This document shows positions 17,063 through 24,816 of a DNA stretch of 47,049 nucleotides, in pieces (position 1 is the first letter of the stretch; each line of letters begins with the position of its first letter). The stretch is from Pelobacter sp. UBA6812 (GTDB taxonomy: Bacteria > Desulfobacterota > Desulfuromonadia > Desulfuromonadales > Syntrophotaleaceae): assembly GCA_002452265.1 (NCBI GenBank), contig DKEW01000048.1, forward strand, positions 6,206 through 53,254, read 5' to 3'. Below the pieces are notes generated by a model. It did not search any database. It saw only the letters and a program-made list of their open reading frames with translations, and was not told the origin of the DNA. Made by a program: the position numbers and the translations under genes.

Positions 17063-17863
17063 ATGCTTACGTTCACAAACATCCTTCTGCGAAGCAAACG
17101 CGTCACAGTTATCGTCCTTAGCTCCGTGGGATTGGCTGGCATTGCTCTCCTGATTGCCGGTGCCGTCGGCTACTGGCACAGTTCTCAGCAATCCACCAAC
17201 CTACACAGGCTCAATGCACGGATGGCAAACCTTTCCCCAGCCGGCGACCGCAAGGCCGTCATTGCCGAACTGGAGCAGATCAGCTCCCAGGCAAAAACAC
17301 TTGGCCAACCGTTACCTGAGGCCGACTACGCCTGGCTTTGGAACCAGTGGCAGGAAGCTGTCAACAATTTCAAGCAAATTGCAGCTGCCCTGAATAATCG
17401 CTATCTCGCTGCCGAGCAACACCAGCAACTACAATCTTTTCACCAGCAACTGCTCGCCCTGCGCGACAGTTGCGCAGCGGCATTGGAAAGCAGGGAAAAG
17501 CTGCCTGCATCGCTAGGCTGGAAACTGCACACCCTCAAAGGCAATGTTTCTGTCATGCTCGCCTACAGCGTACTGAATTTTGAACAGGATGGGCGCAAGG
17601 GCGCAAAGTTCCTGTCCGATGCCGTGGATGATTATAAGACCGCCATCGACCTTGTAGATGCGACCTGCAGTTCATCACAGGAACGGTCCCTGCCACGCTG
17701 GAACATGGAATTGATCGTCGGTCTCGGCGAATACCGCAAGATCGGTCTGAGCGAAGTCCGGCAGGAAAATCTGACCGAGGTTCAGGAACAGCTCGAAGCT
17801 TTTATTCCTGACGTGGCTGGCTTTGCTCCTGGAGTTCCCCTGGAAACCCGGGTCGAGAAATAG
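17063..17863 (+). CDS. Unrecognised membrane-anchored protein in the MoxR/VWA operon
   Basis: A 266-residue protein with one N-terminal transmembrane helix (about residues 16-36, VIVLSSVGLAGIALLIAGAVG) and a largely alpha-helical, glutamine-rich extracytoplasmic region (for example EQHQQLQSFHQQLLALRDSC). It has only two cysteines in the helical part plus one later and no recognisable motif. It lies between two VWA genes and ends nine bases before the next start, so it is almost certainly part of the same complex. The ATG at 17063 has GAGGA eight bases upstream. Function unknown. Confidence 0.72.
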   Translation: MLTFTNILLRSKRVTVIVLSSVGLAGIALLIAGAVGYWHSSQQSTNLHRLNARMANLSPAGDRKAVIAELEQISSQAKTLGQPLPEADYAWLWNQWQEAVNNFKQIAAALNNRYLAAEQHQQLQSFHQQLLALRDSCAAALESREKLPASLGWKLHTLKGNVSVMLAYSVLNFEQDGRKGAKFLSDAVDDYKTAIDLVDATCSSSQERSLPRWNMELIVGLGEYRKIGLSEVRQENLTEVQEQLEAFIPDVAGFAPGVPLETRVEK

Positions 17864-17872
17864 GATCCTGAC

Positions 17873-18895
17873 ATGCGTTTCAATTCTCCGCAGATGTTCT
17901 GGCTGCTACTGCTTCTTTTGCCGATCGGTTGGCGTATTCTGGCCACGGAACGCTTTCTTGGACGTTTACGGAGCCGGTTCCGAGCGAATTCAGGCGGCAA
18001 CCCACTATGGCGGCTAACCGTCCGCGGACTACTGCCCGTGCTGGGATTGATCAGCCTGGTAACCGCACTGGCTGGACCCAGCATTACCGTAATGCGTTCG
18101 GGGAATATCAGCGACAACCTGGTAATGGCCATCGGCATCGACGTCAGCAAGTCGATGCTGGCCGAAGATATGGTCCTGCAACGGCAACCCGGAGAGCGCA
18201 TAGCACCTCTTTCCAACCGGATTAATGCCGCGCGGCGCTTGGCTCTGAGTTTAGTCGAACGTCTCAATGGAGAGAAAGTCGGCCTTTTCTTTTTTGCGCG
18301 AAACGGCATCGAAGTTGTTTCTCCAACCCGAGACCTCGGTTTTTTGCGTTACATGGTCACCCATACCAACCTCGGTGACCTTACGGAATCAGGCAGCAAT
18401 TTGTTAGCGGCCATCGATAGCGGGATAATGATGGTCGAAACCCAGCCAGAGATCCCGGCGCGGGCTGTGGTTCTTATTACCGATGGTGAGGACACGGAAA
18501 ACACCCGGTCAGCCATTCTGCAGGCCCTGTCCCGAAGAACCGGAGCTGTTACCCCGGTGTTTACCGTCGGAGTCGGACATACCAGCGACGTCTTTATCCC
18601 CATCCGCAGAAAAGGCGCTACGGACATCGACGGCTTTTATATGGACAGCCAGGACATCCCCCTTAAAACCAGGCTCGATCAGCTACCGCTTCAGGAAATA
18701 GCCGCCGCAACCGGCGGAAGCTATTTCTATTACGGCGAAAACCAACCGGAAAAAATCGCCGCCAAACTCATGCAGAAAATCACAACAGTCGCGGTATCTC
18801 CTACCGATCTCCCCCCCCAACGGGCCCCCTTTGACCTCTCGCCATTATTCCTCCTCGGCAGTCTATTTTTTTACATCCCTTTTTTGCTTTTGTGA
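17873..18895 (+). CDS. Membrane-bound VWA-domain protein, BatB-like
   Basis: A 340-residue protein with N-terminal helices (about 8-22 and 52-70), a VWA domain with MIDAS DVSKS (residues 90-94) in MAIGIDVSKSM, VLITDGEDTE, and the family's GGSYFYY segment, and a C-terminal helix (LFLLGSLFFYIPFLLL). Size and order match BatB. It is the last gene of the operon that begins with MoxR at 12038. A 400-base AT-rich gap follows, with no clear intrinsic terminator. Confidence 0.87.
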   Translation: MRFNSPQMFWLLLLLLPIGWRILATERFLGRLRSRFRANSGGNPLWRLTVRGLLPVLGLISLVTALAGPSITVMRSGNISDNLVMAIGIDVSKSMLAEDMVLQRQPGERIAPLSNRINAARRLALSLVERLNGEKVGLFFFARNGIEVVSPTRDLGFLRYMVTHTNLGDLTESGSNLLAAIDSGIMMVETQPEIPARAVVLITDGEDTENTRSAILQALSRRTGAVTPVFTVGVGHTSDVFIPIRRKGATDIDGFYMDSQDIPLKTRLDQLPLQEIAAATGGSYFYYGENQPEKIAAKLMQKITTVAVSPTDLPPQRAPFDLSPLFLLGSLFFYIPFLLL

Positions 18896-19063
18896 TGTCA
18901 GTCATGGTAAAAATGAGCTTAGCAATGAACACAAAATCAAAAATTGATCAAAAAACCACACTGTTTGCTAGCACTATTAATTTTTTTTCCGCTGTATTTT
19001 CGGAAGGTTACATTTTCTTTGTAAAAAATAACCGACTTCTCAAAATGTATACATCATCCGATA

Positions 19064-19093
19064 TTGAACTTTCGTTCTATTTTGTGCTATAAG
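19064..19093 (+). promoter_or_regulatory. Probable sigma-70 promoter of the aldehyde oxidoreductase operon
   Basis: TTGAAC (19064-19069), an 18-base spacer and TATAAG (19088-19093) preceded by TGC, an extended -10. It sits in an AT-rich gap (18896-19140) and would start RNA near 19100, about 50 bases before the riboswitch-like element. Otherwise the gap shows no gene. Confidence 0.5.
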
Positions 19094-19144
19094 TTGAACA
19101 CTTAGAAAAGCTCATTGAAATCAGCATCAGCGATTTACGCAAAA

Positions 19145-19232
19145 CTACCAATCTCCGAGCCTCGCTGCCTACTGGGAAGGTCCTTATGGCGACAGGCCGA
19201 CGGGTTCCGCTGGAAACAGTGGCGCCTCCCTT
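19145..19232 (+). ncRNA. Probable Moco/Tuco riboswitch
   Basis: The leader of the aldehyde:ferredoxin oxidoreductase gene carries a compact structured element. It begins with CTCCGAGC (19153-19160) and ends with GGCGCCTCCC (19221-19230), sequence blocks I associate with the Moco RNA motif. A stem CCGCTG/CAGTGG closed by a GAAA tetraloop (about 19207-19222) and an upstream TATGG with CCTA could form the tetraloop-receptor contact typical of that RNA. Moco RNAs sense molybdenum cofactor, and variants are proposed to sense tungsten cofactor. The downstream gene is a tungsten/molybdenum-pterin enzyme and a MoaD-like gene follows, which supports the call. The pyrimidine-rich end lies next to GGAAAGGAG (19235-19243), which it might mask. 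Confidence 0.78.
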
Positions 19233-19292
19233 TTGGAAAGGAGATTTTACCCGGAACCATTCCAGATGTAAAAGATTGGGAGGAAGTACAAA

Positions 19293-21026
19293 ATGGATAA
19301 GATTTTCCGCGTTAACCTGTCGGATCTGACCTGCAAAGTCGAGGAAGTGCCCGCCGAGTATGCTACTTTGGGTGGTCGCGCCTTGACCTCCACCATCGTA
19401 GCAGCTGAAGTACCCCCGACCTGCCACCCCCTCGGACCCAACAACAAACTGGTATTCGCCCCCGGCATGCTGTCCGGCACCGCGGCCGCTAACTCCGGTC
19501 GTATGTCCGCTGGCGCCAAGAGCCCGCTGACCGGCACCATCAAAGAATCCAACGCCGGCGGCACCACCGCTCAGCAGTTCGCCAAAATGGGCATCAAAGC
19601 CATGATCATTGAAGGTATGCCCAAAGATGACAAGTGGCTTCGTCTGCATGTCACCATGGACGGCGTAACTTTCGAAGACGCTTCTGATTTGGTTGGCAAG
19701 CAGAACTTCGACGTCATCGACGCCATGAACGAAAAATTCGACAAAAAAATCGGCGTCATGACCATCGGCCGCCCCGGCGAAGAGCGCCTGTTGTCCGCAA
19801 ACATCTCGGTCAAAGACCCCGATCAGAAGATCCGCTCCCACGGTCGTGGCGGTCTTGGCGCCGTTATGGGTTCCAAAAAAATCAAATGCATCACCGTTGA
19901 TGCTACCGGCGCTGGCAAAGTTGAAATCAAAGACACCGAAAAATTCCGCGCCGCCGCCAAGGTATTTGCCAAGGGTATGCTCGATCACCCTGTTACCGGC
20001 GAAGGTCTGCCCACCTACGGCACCAACGTACTGATCAACATCCTCAACGAAGCTGGCGGCCTGCCGACCAAAAACTTCAAATACGGCCAGTGTGAGCACC
20101 ACGACAAGGTGTCCGGTGAAACCATGCACGACACCATCGCCGGCCGCCCCAACGGCCACACCAAGCACGGCTGCCATGCCGGTTGTATCATCCAGTGCTC
20201 CCAGGTTTATGTTGACGACAAAGGTGAGTACATCACCTCCGGCTTCGAATATGAGACCGTATGGGGCCTTGGCATCAACTGCCTGATCGAAGACCTCGAT
20301 GATTGCGCCCGCATCGACAACGCCATGGACAACATCGGCATCGACTCCATCGAAGGCGCCGTACTGATCGCCGTCGCCATGGAAGCCGGCGTCATTCCTT
20401 GGGGTGACGGCAAAGAAACCCTGCGTGTCATGAACGAAGAAATCGGCAAGTGTACCCCTCTTGGCCGCATTCTCGGTAACGGCACCGGCTCCGTCGGCGC
20501 GGCTTATGGCCTGACCCGCGTACCGGTTGTCAAAAACCAGGGCATCCCGGCTTACGATCCTCGTTCGGTCAAGGGTATCGGCATCACCTACGCTACCACC
20601 ACCATGGGTGCCGACCACACTGCCGGTTACACCATTGCCACCAACATCCTCAAAGTCGGCGGCTTCGTTGATCCTCTGACCAAAGAGGGCCAGGTTGAAC
20701 TGTCCCGTAACCTGCAGATCGCTACCACCGCAGTAGACAGCACCGGCATGTGTATCTTCGTAGCCTTCCCGGCTCTGGATATCCCCGAAGTACTGCCCGC
20801 TCTGGTTGACATGATCGCAGCCCGCTTCGGCGTTGAAATGAGCGTTGACGATTTCGTCGGCATGGGTGCTAAAATCCTGAAAATGGAAAAAGCATTCAAC
20901 ACCGCCGCCGGCTTCACCGCTGAGGACGATCGTCTGCCCGAGTTCTTCGAACTCGAGCCGATTCCTCCCCACAATGCGGTATGGGACTTCTCCCCGGCCG
21001 AAATCGACGAAGTCTGGAACTTCTAA
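19293..21026 (+). CDS. aor: Aldehyde:ferredoxin oxidoreductase, tungsten-type
   Basis: A 577-residue AOR-family enzyme that oxidises aldehydes to acids (or the reverse) with ferredoxin, using a bis-pterin tungsten or molybdenum cofactor and one [4Fe-4S] cluster. The N-terminal domain shows the usual GGRAL and SGTAAANSGRMSAGAKSPLTG segments, then SHGRGGLGAVMGSK and GADHTAGYT. Cluster cysteines appear as C294, C298 and C302 (CHAGCIIQC) with C487 in STGMCIF. The spacing is Cx3Cx3C, not the Cx2Cx3C of the archaeal prototype. It follows the Moco-like RNA and has GGGAGGAA upstream. Codon use is highly biased, suggesting strong expression. It could consume acetaldehyde from ethanolamine or ethanol, or work in reverse. 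Confidence 0.93.
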   Translation: MDKIFRVNLSDLTCKVEEVPAEYATLGGRALTSTIVAAEVPPTCHPLGPNNKLVFAPGMLSGTAAANSGRMSAGAKSPLTGTIKESNAGGTTAQQFAKMGIKAMIIEGMPKDDKWLRLHVTMDGVTFEDASDLVGKQNFDVIDAMNEKFDKKIGVMTIGRPGEERLLSANISVKDPDQKIRSHGRGGLGAVMGSKKIKCITVDATGAGKVEIKDTEKFRAAAKVFAKGMLDHPVTGEGLPTYGTNVLINILNEAGGLPTKNFKYGQCEHHDKVSGETMHDTIAGRPNGHTKHGCHAGCIIQCSQVYVDDKGEYITSGFEYETVWGLGINCLIEDLDDCARIDNAMDNIGIDSIEGAVLIAVAMEAGVIPWGDGKETLRVMNEEIGKCTPLGRILGNGTGSVGAAYGLTRVPVVKNQGIPAYDPRSVKGIGITYATTTMGADHTAGYTIATNILKVGGFVDPLTKEGQVELSRNLQIATTAVDSTGMCIFVAFPALDIPEVLPALVDMIAARFGVEMSVDDFVGMGAKILKMEKAFNTAAGFTAEDDRLPEFFELEPIPPHNAVWDFSPAEIDEVWNF

Positions 21027-21051
21027 AATAAACACTGACATGCAATACCAG

Positions 21052-21082
21052 TGGGCACCCCAATGGGGTGCCCATTTTTTTT
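21052..21082 (+). terminator. Intrinsic terminator after aor
   Basis: Nine-base-pair stem GGGCACCCC (21053-21061) / GGGGTGCCC (21065-21073) with a three-base loop, followed by ATTTTTTTT. It lies 26 bases after the aor stop and before the MoaD-like gene, so some transcription must read through or start again for that gene. Confidence 0.9.
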
Positions 21083-21153
21083 ACAATTTACCTCATGCGT
21101 CTTCATTCAAAGGCGTTTCATCTATTTTTAGCTGATAGAGGAACAGGTGCCAC

Positions 21154-21378
21154 ATGAAAATTACTGTTAAACTTTTTGCAGGATTTCGTGACAACCGTTT
21201 TAAAATGGCCGAGCAAGACTATCCTGAAGCGACAACAGTCGGTGACATTCTATCGTCACTGAACATCGAAAGACCGGAACTCGGCGTTGCCCTCATTAAT
21301 GGTCGACACGTTCTCCCAGAGCATGTCATGGTTGATGGCCAGACCCTATCTCTTTTCCCCAAGGTCGGCGGTGGTTAA
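21154..21378 (+). CDS. MoaD/ThiS-like sulfur carrier protein
   Basis: A 74-residue ubiquitin-fold protein ending in VGGG, the di-glycine tail that is adenylated and thiocarboxylated in sulfur carriers. Size, the VKLFAGFRD opening and the hydrophobic pattern fit the MoaD branch. Placed after a tungsten/molybdenum-pterin enzyme, it probably helps form the dithiolene of the pterin cofactor, perhaps a dedicated AOR-linked copy. No MoaE or MoeB neighbour is present. GAGGAACAGG precedes the start. Confidence 0.85.
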   Translation: MKITVKLFAGFRDNRFKMAEQDYPEATTVGDILSSLNIERPELGVALINGRHVLPEHVMVDGQTLSLFPKVGGG

Positions 21379-21439
21379 TTTTTTCTATAAGCCCCTGGAC
21401 TTACTTTACAATTTTATACAATAAGGTTACATTTACGGT

Positions 21440-21605
21440 ATACGTTCGACGGCGCCTACGGGCATAAAAGGGAAGAGGGGTGCAAATCCCCCGCGGACCC
21501 GCCACTGTAAGCGAGGACGATGGACCAACAGCCACTGGCGCTCATGCTGGGAAGGCGGTCCCGAGAATGATTCGCAAGCCAGTATACCTGCCGTTTCGGA
21601 CATCC
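21440..21605 (+). ncRNA. Cobalamin riboswitch
   Basis: The btuB leader contains the classic cobalamin-element blocks in order: GGGTGCAAATCCC (around 21478-21490), CCGCGGACCCGCCACTGTAAGCG (around 21490-21513, with the conserved GCCACTGTAA), a peripheral stem region, GAATG, and the B12 box AGCCAGTATACCTGCC (21577-21592). Such elements bind adenosylcobalamin (or other cobalamins) and shut off uptake genes. The downstream gene encodes a BtuB-like receptor, as expected. Confidence 0.93.
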
Positions 21606-21741
21606 CACATCATCTTCCCCGGGCTAATGGGAAGGTGGGCTGAAGCGGTCGTCGCTGTTGCTGTCGCATTTATCGTAAATGTGAACATGCAAAGGACCAT
21701 GCTCCTCTTCGTGCTCACTCCTGCCTGGGCACAAGGAGGAG
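21604..21741 (+). promoter_or_regulatory. Possible expression platform of the cobalamin riboswitch
   Basis: Between the B12 box and btuB lies a hairpin CCCAC..CTTCCC (21604-21619) / GGGAAG-GTGGG (21629-21639) with no T run. Further on, the btuB ribosome binding site AGGAGGAG (21734-21741) can pair with either of two upstream blocks: CTCCTC (21702-21707) with GAGGAG, or CTCCT (21718-21722) with AGGAG. The lack of a terminator and the two competing anti-ribosome-binding-site blocks suggest translational control. This is inference from base pairing only. Confidence 0.5.
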
Positions 21742-21750
21742 TTTTTCTTT

Positions 21751-23685
21751 ATGGTTAAAATCCTGTCTTTGGCCCTGGTCGGTGTATTGATGCAGCCACT
21801 TGCTGTATTCGCTACCGACCTGACCACCCTCGAACCGGTTGTTGTGACAGCAACCAAGATCGAAACCCCATTAAGTGAAGTCGCCAGTTCCGTCACCATC
21901 ATTACTTCTGAAGAAATTGAAAACAAACAGGCAAATTCGGTCGAAGAGGTACTGCGTAGCGTACCAGGCCTGGACGTTGTACGGCAGGGAGGTCTGGGGC
22001 AACAAACCTCCATTTTCCTTCGCGGCGGCAATTCCACCCACACCCTTGTACTGGTTGACGGCATCGAAATCAACGATCCTTCCAACCCCGGCCGGTCCTT
22101 TGACTTTGCCTCCCTTGCTACCGACAATATCGAGCGCATCGAGATCGTGAGAGGCCCAGGCAGCACCCTCTATGGTTCCGACGCCCTGGGTGGTGTAATC
22201 AACATCATCACCCGCAAAGGTAGCGGTAAGCCCCGCGTAACCCTATCCGCCGAGGGCGGAAGTTTCGATACCCACCAGGAAAAACTTTCCATTAGCGGGG
22301 GCAACGATCTCCTGAACTATTCCCTGGTTGCATCATTTCTTGAGTCCGACGGTATATCGGCGGCCGCTGAAAAATACGGCAACTCGGAAAAAGATGGCTA
22401 TGATCGCACCACGGTTGCCACTCGACTCGGACTCACACCTACGGACAACTTTGATATCGATTTTATTTTACGCTATGTCGATTCCGAGGCTGACCTGGAC
22501 ACCTTTGCCGGCCCCTACGGCGATGACCCCAATAACACCTTTGATTCCGAAGCTCTCTATCTGCGGGTTCAGGCCCGATTGATGCTGCTGAATGATTTAT
22601 GGGAACAGAAGTTGGGCTTTTCGTTGACCGACTATGAACGGGAAAACCGAGATGATACGGATGCTGCACATCCCTTCGACAGCAGTCTGACCACCTACGA
22701 CAGCCGCCTTTACAAGATTGACTGGCAGCACAACCTTTACTTCCACCCTACCAACACCCTGACCGTTGGGGTCGAATACGAAAAGGAAGAGGCCCAGGGT
22801 TCGTCCGAGTATGTCTATGCAGATCCCTCGTGGAACACCAACGACGTCTTTGAAAAAAAGAGCGCAGAGACCAACGGCTACTACATTCAGGATCAGATCA
22901 AGCTCTGGCAGGATTTTATCACTACCTTTGGTGTGCGCGTGGATGATCACCAGACATTTGGTTCACGGCTGACCTATAGAATTACCAGCAGCTACCTGTT
23001 TCGCCCTACCGGGACCCGCATCAAGGGAACTTATGGGACAGCATTCAAGGCCCCGACACTGGCTCAGCTTTTCGAAAATTCGACGTATGTTCTAGGCAAT
23101 CCCGACCTGACACCCGAAAAAAGTCGCGGATGGGACATTGGCCTAGAACAAAGCCTGTGGGATGAGCGCATTACTCTCGAAGCAACCTACTTCGAAAATC
23201 ATTTTGAGGATCTTATCAACACCTTTTTCAGCCTGGACAGTTTCAAGTACGAGTATGAAAATGTCGACGAAGCTCAGACCAAAGGTATCGAGTTGACTGC
23301 TTCCGTGCGCCCCGTTGAAGATTTGACACTATCTGCAAGTTACACGTACACAGACACGGAGAATCGTAGTACCGGAAAACAGTTGCTGCGCCGTCCACGT
23401 CATAAATACAACATAAATGCCAACTACCGGTTTCTCGACGCTGGCAATATCAATCTCGATATTTTTTATGTGGGCGAGCGTGACGACCTGGATCTTTATG
23501 ATTGGAGCAAAACAACCATTCTTGGCGCCTACACTGTCGTCAACCTGGGGCTTTCATACGAGATCAACAAACATCTCAAAATTCACGGCAGAGTGGAAAA
23601 CTTGTTTGATGAAGAGTATGAAGAAGTCAATGGGTTTGGTACGCTCGGCATAGCAGGTTATGCAGGCGCCAGCTTAACCTTTTAA
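21751..23685 (+). CDS. btuB: TonB-dependent receptor, BtuB-like
   Basis: A 644-residue outer-membrane receptor, close to the usual BtuB length. The signal peptide ends near MQPLAVFA (residue 21). A TonB box lies in LEPVVVTATKIETP, then the plug domain with VEEVLRSVPGLDVV, IFLRGGNSTHTLVLVDGIEINDP and the STLYGSDALGGVINIITR segment. A barrel of many aromatic-rich strands ends in GASLTF with a terminal phenylalanine. The cobalamin riboswitch upstream is the main reason to call the substrate cobalamin. AGGAGGAG precedes the start by nine bases. TonB follows downstream, providing its own energy coupling. Confidence 0.92.
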   Translation: MVKILSLALVGVLMQPLAVFATDLTTLEPVVVTATKIETPLSEVASSVTIITSEEIENKQANSVEEVLRSVPGLDVVRQGGLGQQTSIFLRGGNSTHTLVLVDGIEINDPSNPGRSFDFASLATDNIERIEIVRGPGSTLYGSDALGGVINIITRKGSGKPRVTLSAEGGSFDTHQEKLSISGGNDLLNYSLVASFLESDGISAAAEKYGNSEKDGYDRTTVATRLGLTPTDNFDIDFILRYVDSEADLDTFAGPYGDDPNNTFDSEALYLRVQARLMLLNDLWEQKLGFSLTDYERENRDDTDAAHPFDSSLTTYDSRLYKIDWQHNLYFHPTNTLTVGVEYEKEEAQGSSEYVYADPSWNTNDVFEKKSAETNGYYIQDQIKLWQDFITTFGVRVDDHQTFGSRLTYRITSSYLFRPTGTRIKGTYGTAFKAPTLAQLFENSTYVLGNPDLTPEKSRGWDIGLEQSLWDERITLEATYFENHFEDLINTFFSLDSFKYEYENVDEAQTKGIELTASVRPVEDLTLSASYTYTDTENRSTGKQLLRRPRHKYNINANYRFLDAGNINLDIFYVGERDDLDLYDWSKTTILGAYTVVNLGLSYEINKHLKIHGRVENLFDEEYEEVNGFGTLGIAGYAGASLTF

Positions 23686-23751
23686 ACCCAGCAGCCGGAT
23701 ACATTTCACATTTTGGATGTAAAACAAACAAATAACGTATTGAGCTTAACC

Positions 23752-23781
23752 ACCTCCCGGCAGGCCAAGTTGCCGGGAGGT
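23752..23781 (+). other. 11-bp hairpin between btuB and tonB
   Basis: Perfect inverted repeat ACCTCCCGGCA (23752-23762) / TGCCGGGAGGT (23771-23781) with an eight-base loop, 66 bases after the btuB stop. No T run follows. It may reduce read-through into tonB or stabilise btuB mRNA. Its presence argues that coding of the next gene begins downstream of it. Confidence 0.65.
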
Positions 23782-23826
23782 CACCTTCAGAGTCCCGAAC
23801 GACGAAACAAGAGGCTACTATCAGCT

Positions 23827-24669
23827 GTGCTTATTCCTCATGAAACTTTCACCCTATGGTTGATTCTATCCCTGGGTATTCATTTGGCAACGCTTGCACT
23901 TTGGCCACTGCCACCGTCCTGGAAGGTCGACCAGCCATCCTACGTCGTGGTCGATCTCCGTCCGACAGGCGGACCTGCGGGAGAAACCTCAGCCAGCCCC
24001 AGCAAAAAAGCTACAGATACGCCGACAGTTTCCAGTCAGCCCGCACCTCCCCAACAAGCTGTAAAAAAAACCATTACGGCACCAGCAAAACCAAAAAAAA
24101 TCATAAAAAAACCATCAAAATCTTTGGTTATACCGGAACCAAAGGTCTTACCCACAGAGTTATCCACATCTAGTGCAATACCGCCAGAAAAATTGAAAAA
24201 CTCCCACGAGGCAGCCCTTTCAACGTCAGGGTCCACCAACGCTCTCGAAGAAACGATCGAAGGAGTACAACAGGACACAACCTCGTCTTCCGGTCTGACG
24301 GGTCAGTTATCTGGCGGGTCAAGTAATAGTATTAACGGAAAATTCGGCCGCGGCGTCTCCGGCACCGAGAAGGGGCAAGGCATGTTACGTGCCACTCCCC
24401 TGGGTTACGGGGAGAATCCTCCCATGCCTTACCCGCATAGCGCACGACGCAGGGGATGGGAGGGAGAAGTCTTGTTGCGGGTCGAGGTATCTACCAGCGG
24501 GAAAGTTATCTCGGCGCATATCGAAGCATCCTCAGGTTATGGAATTCTGGATGAAACGGCCCTTCAGGCGGTTTCCAATTGGAGATTCCGTCCGGCAAGC
24601 ATCAACGGGACACCAAAGGCCGACACTGTTTTGGTTCCTGTCCATTTTCAACTTAACAATCCACAATAA
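23827..24669 (+). CDS. tonB: TonB-family energy-transducing protein
   Basis: Inner-membrane protein that passes proton-motive energy to outer-membrane receptors such as the BtuB encoded upstream. With the GTG start at 23827 it has 280 residues: one N-terminal helix (LWLILSLGIHLATLALW, about residues 9-26), a periplasmic stretch rich in proline, lysine and serine (about 55-130), and a C-terminal TonB domain from about 197 (MPYPHSARRRGWEGEVLLRV, then VSNWRFRPA). A TTG at 23713 would extend the frame by 38 residues, but that part contains the 11-bp hairpin and is unlike TonB. The true start is uncertain. No ExbB/ExbD is nearby. Confidence 0.87.
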   Translation: MLIPHETFTLWLILSLGIHLATLALWPLPPSWKVDQPSYVVVDLRPTGGPAGETSASPSKKATDTPTVSSQPAPPQQAVKKTITAPAKPKKIIKKPSKSLVIPEPKVLPTELSTSSAIPPEKLKNSHEAALSTSGSTNALEETIEGVQQDTTSSSGLTGQLSGGSSNSINGKFGRGVSGTEKGQGMLRATPLGYGENPPMPYPHSARRRGWEGEVLLRVEVSTSGKVISAHIEASSGYGILDETALQAVSNWRFRPASINGTPKADTVLVPVHFQLNNPQ

Positions 24670-24758
24670 AAGTCTGGCAGATATCCCTCCTATCTCTCTA
24701 AATTGACTGCAACGGGAAATCCCGTTTACTTGCGCTGCAAATATCACCCCTCCACGCA

Positions 24759-24792
24759 AAACAGGCCGGCCCTCTTGAGGGCCGGCCTGTTT
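24759..24792. terminator. Bidirectional terminator between tonB and the mla operon
   Basis: A 15-base-pair stem AAACAGGCCGGCCCT / AGGGCCGGCCTGTTT with a CTTG loop, flanked by A-rich and T-rich ends on both sides. It sits between convergent genes (tonB on plus, the cNMP-domain gene on minus) and can serve both. Confidence 0.92.
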
Positions 24793-24816
24793 GATTAATC
24801 AACGCGCATCACGCTA

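Noticed and set aside
19077..21041. A 654-codon open frame antisense to aor
   Set aside because: It mirrors the strong codon bias of aor, has no ribosome binding site and a low-complexity glycine/valine/phenylalanine product; aor itself has full domain evidence.
21480..21758. A 92-codon open frame in front of btuB
   Set aside because: Lies across the cobalamin riboswitch; the conserved RNA blocks explain the sequence.
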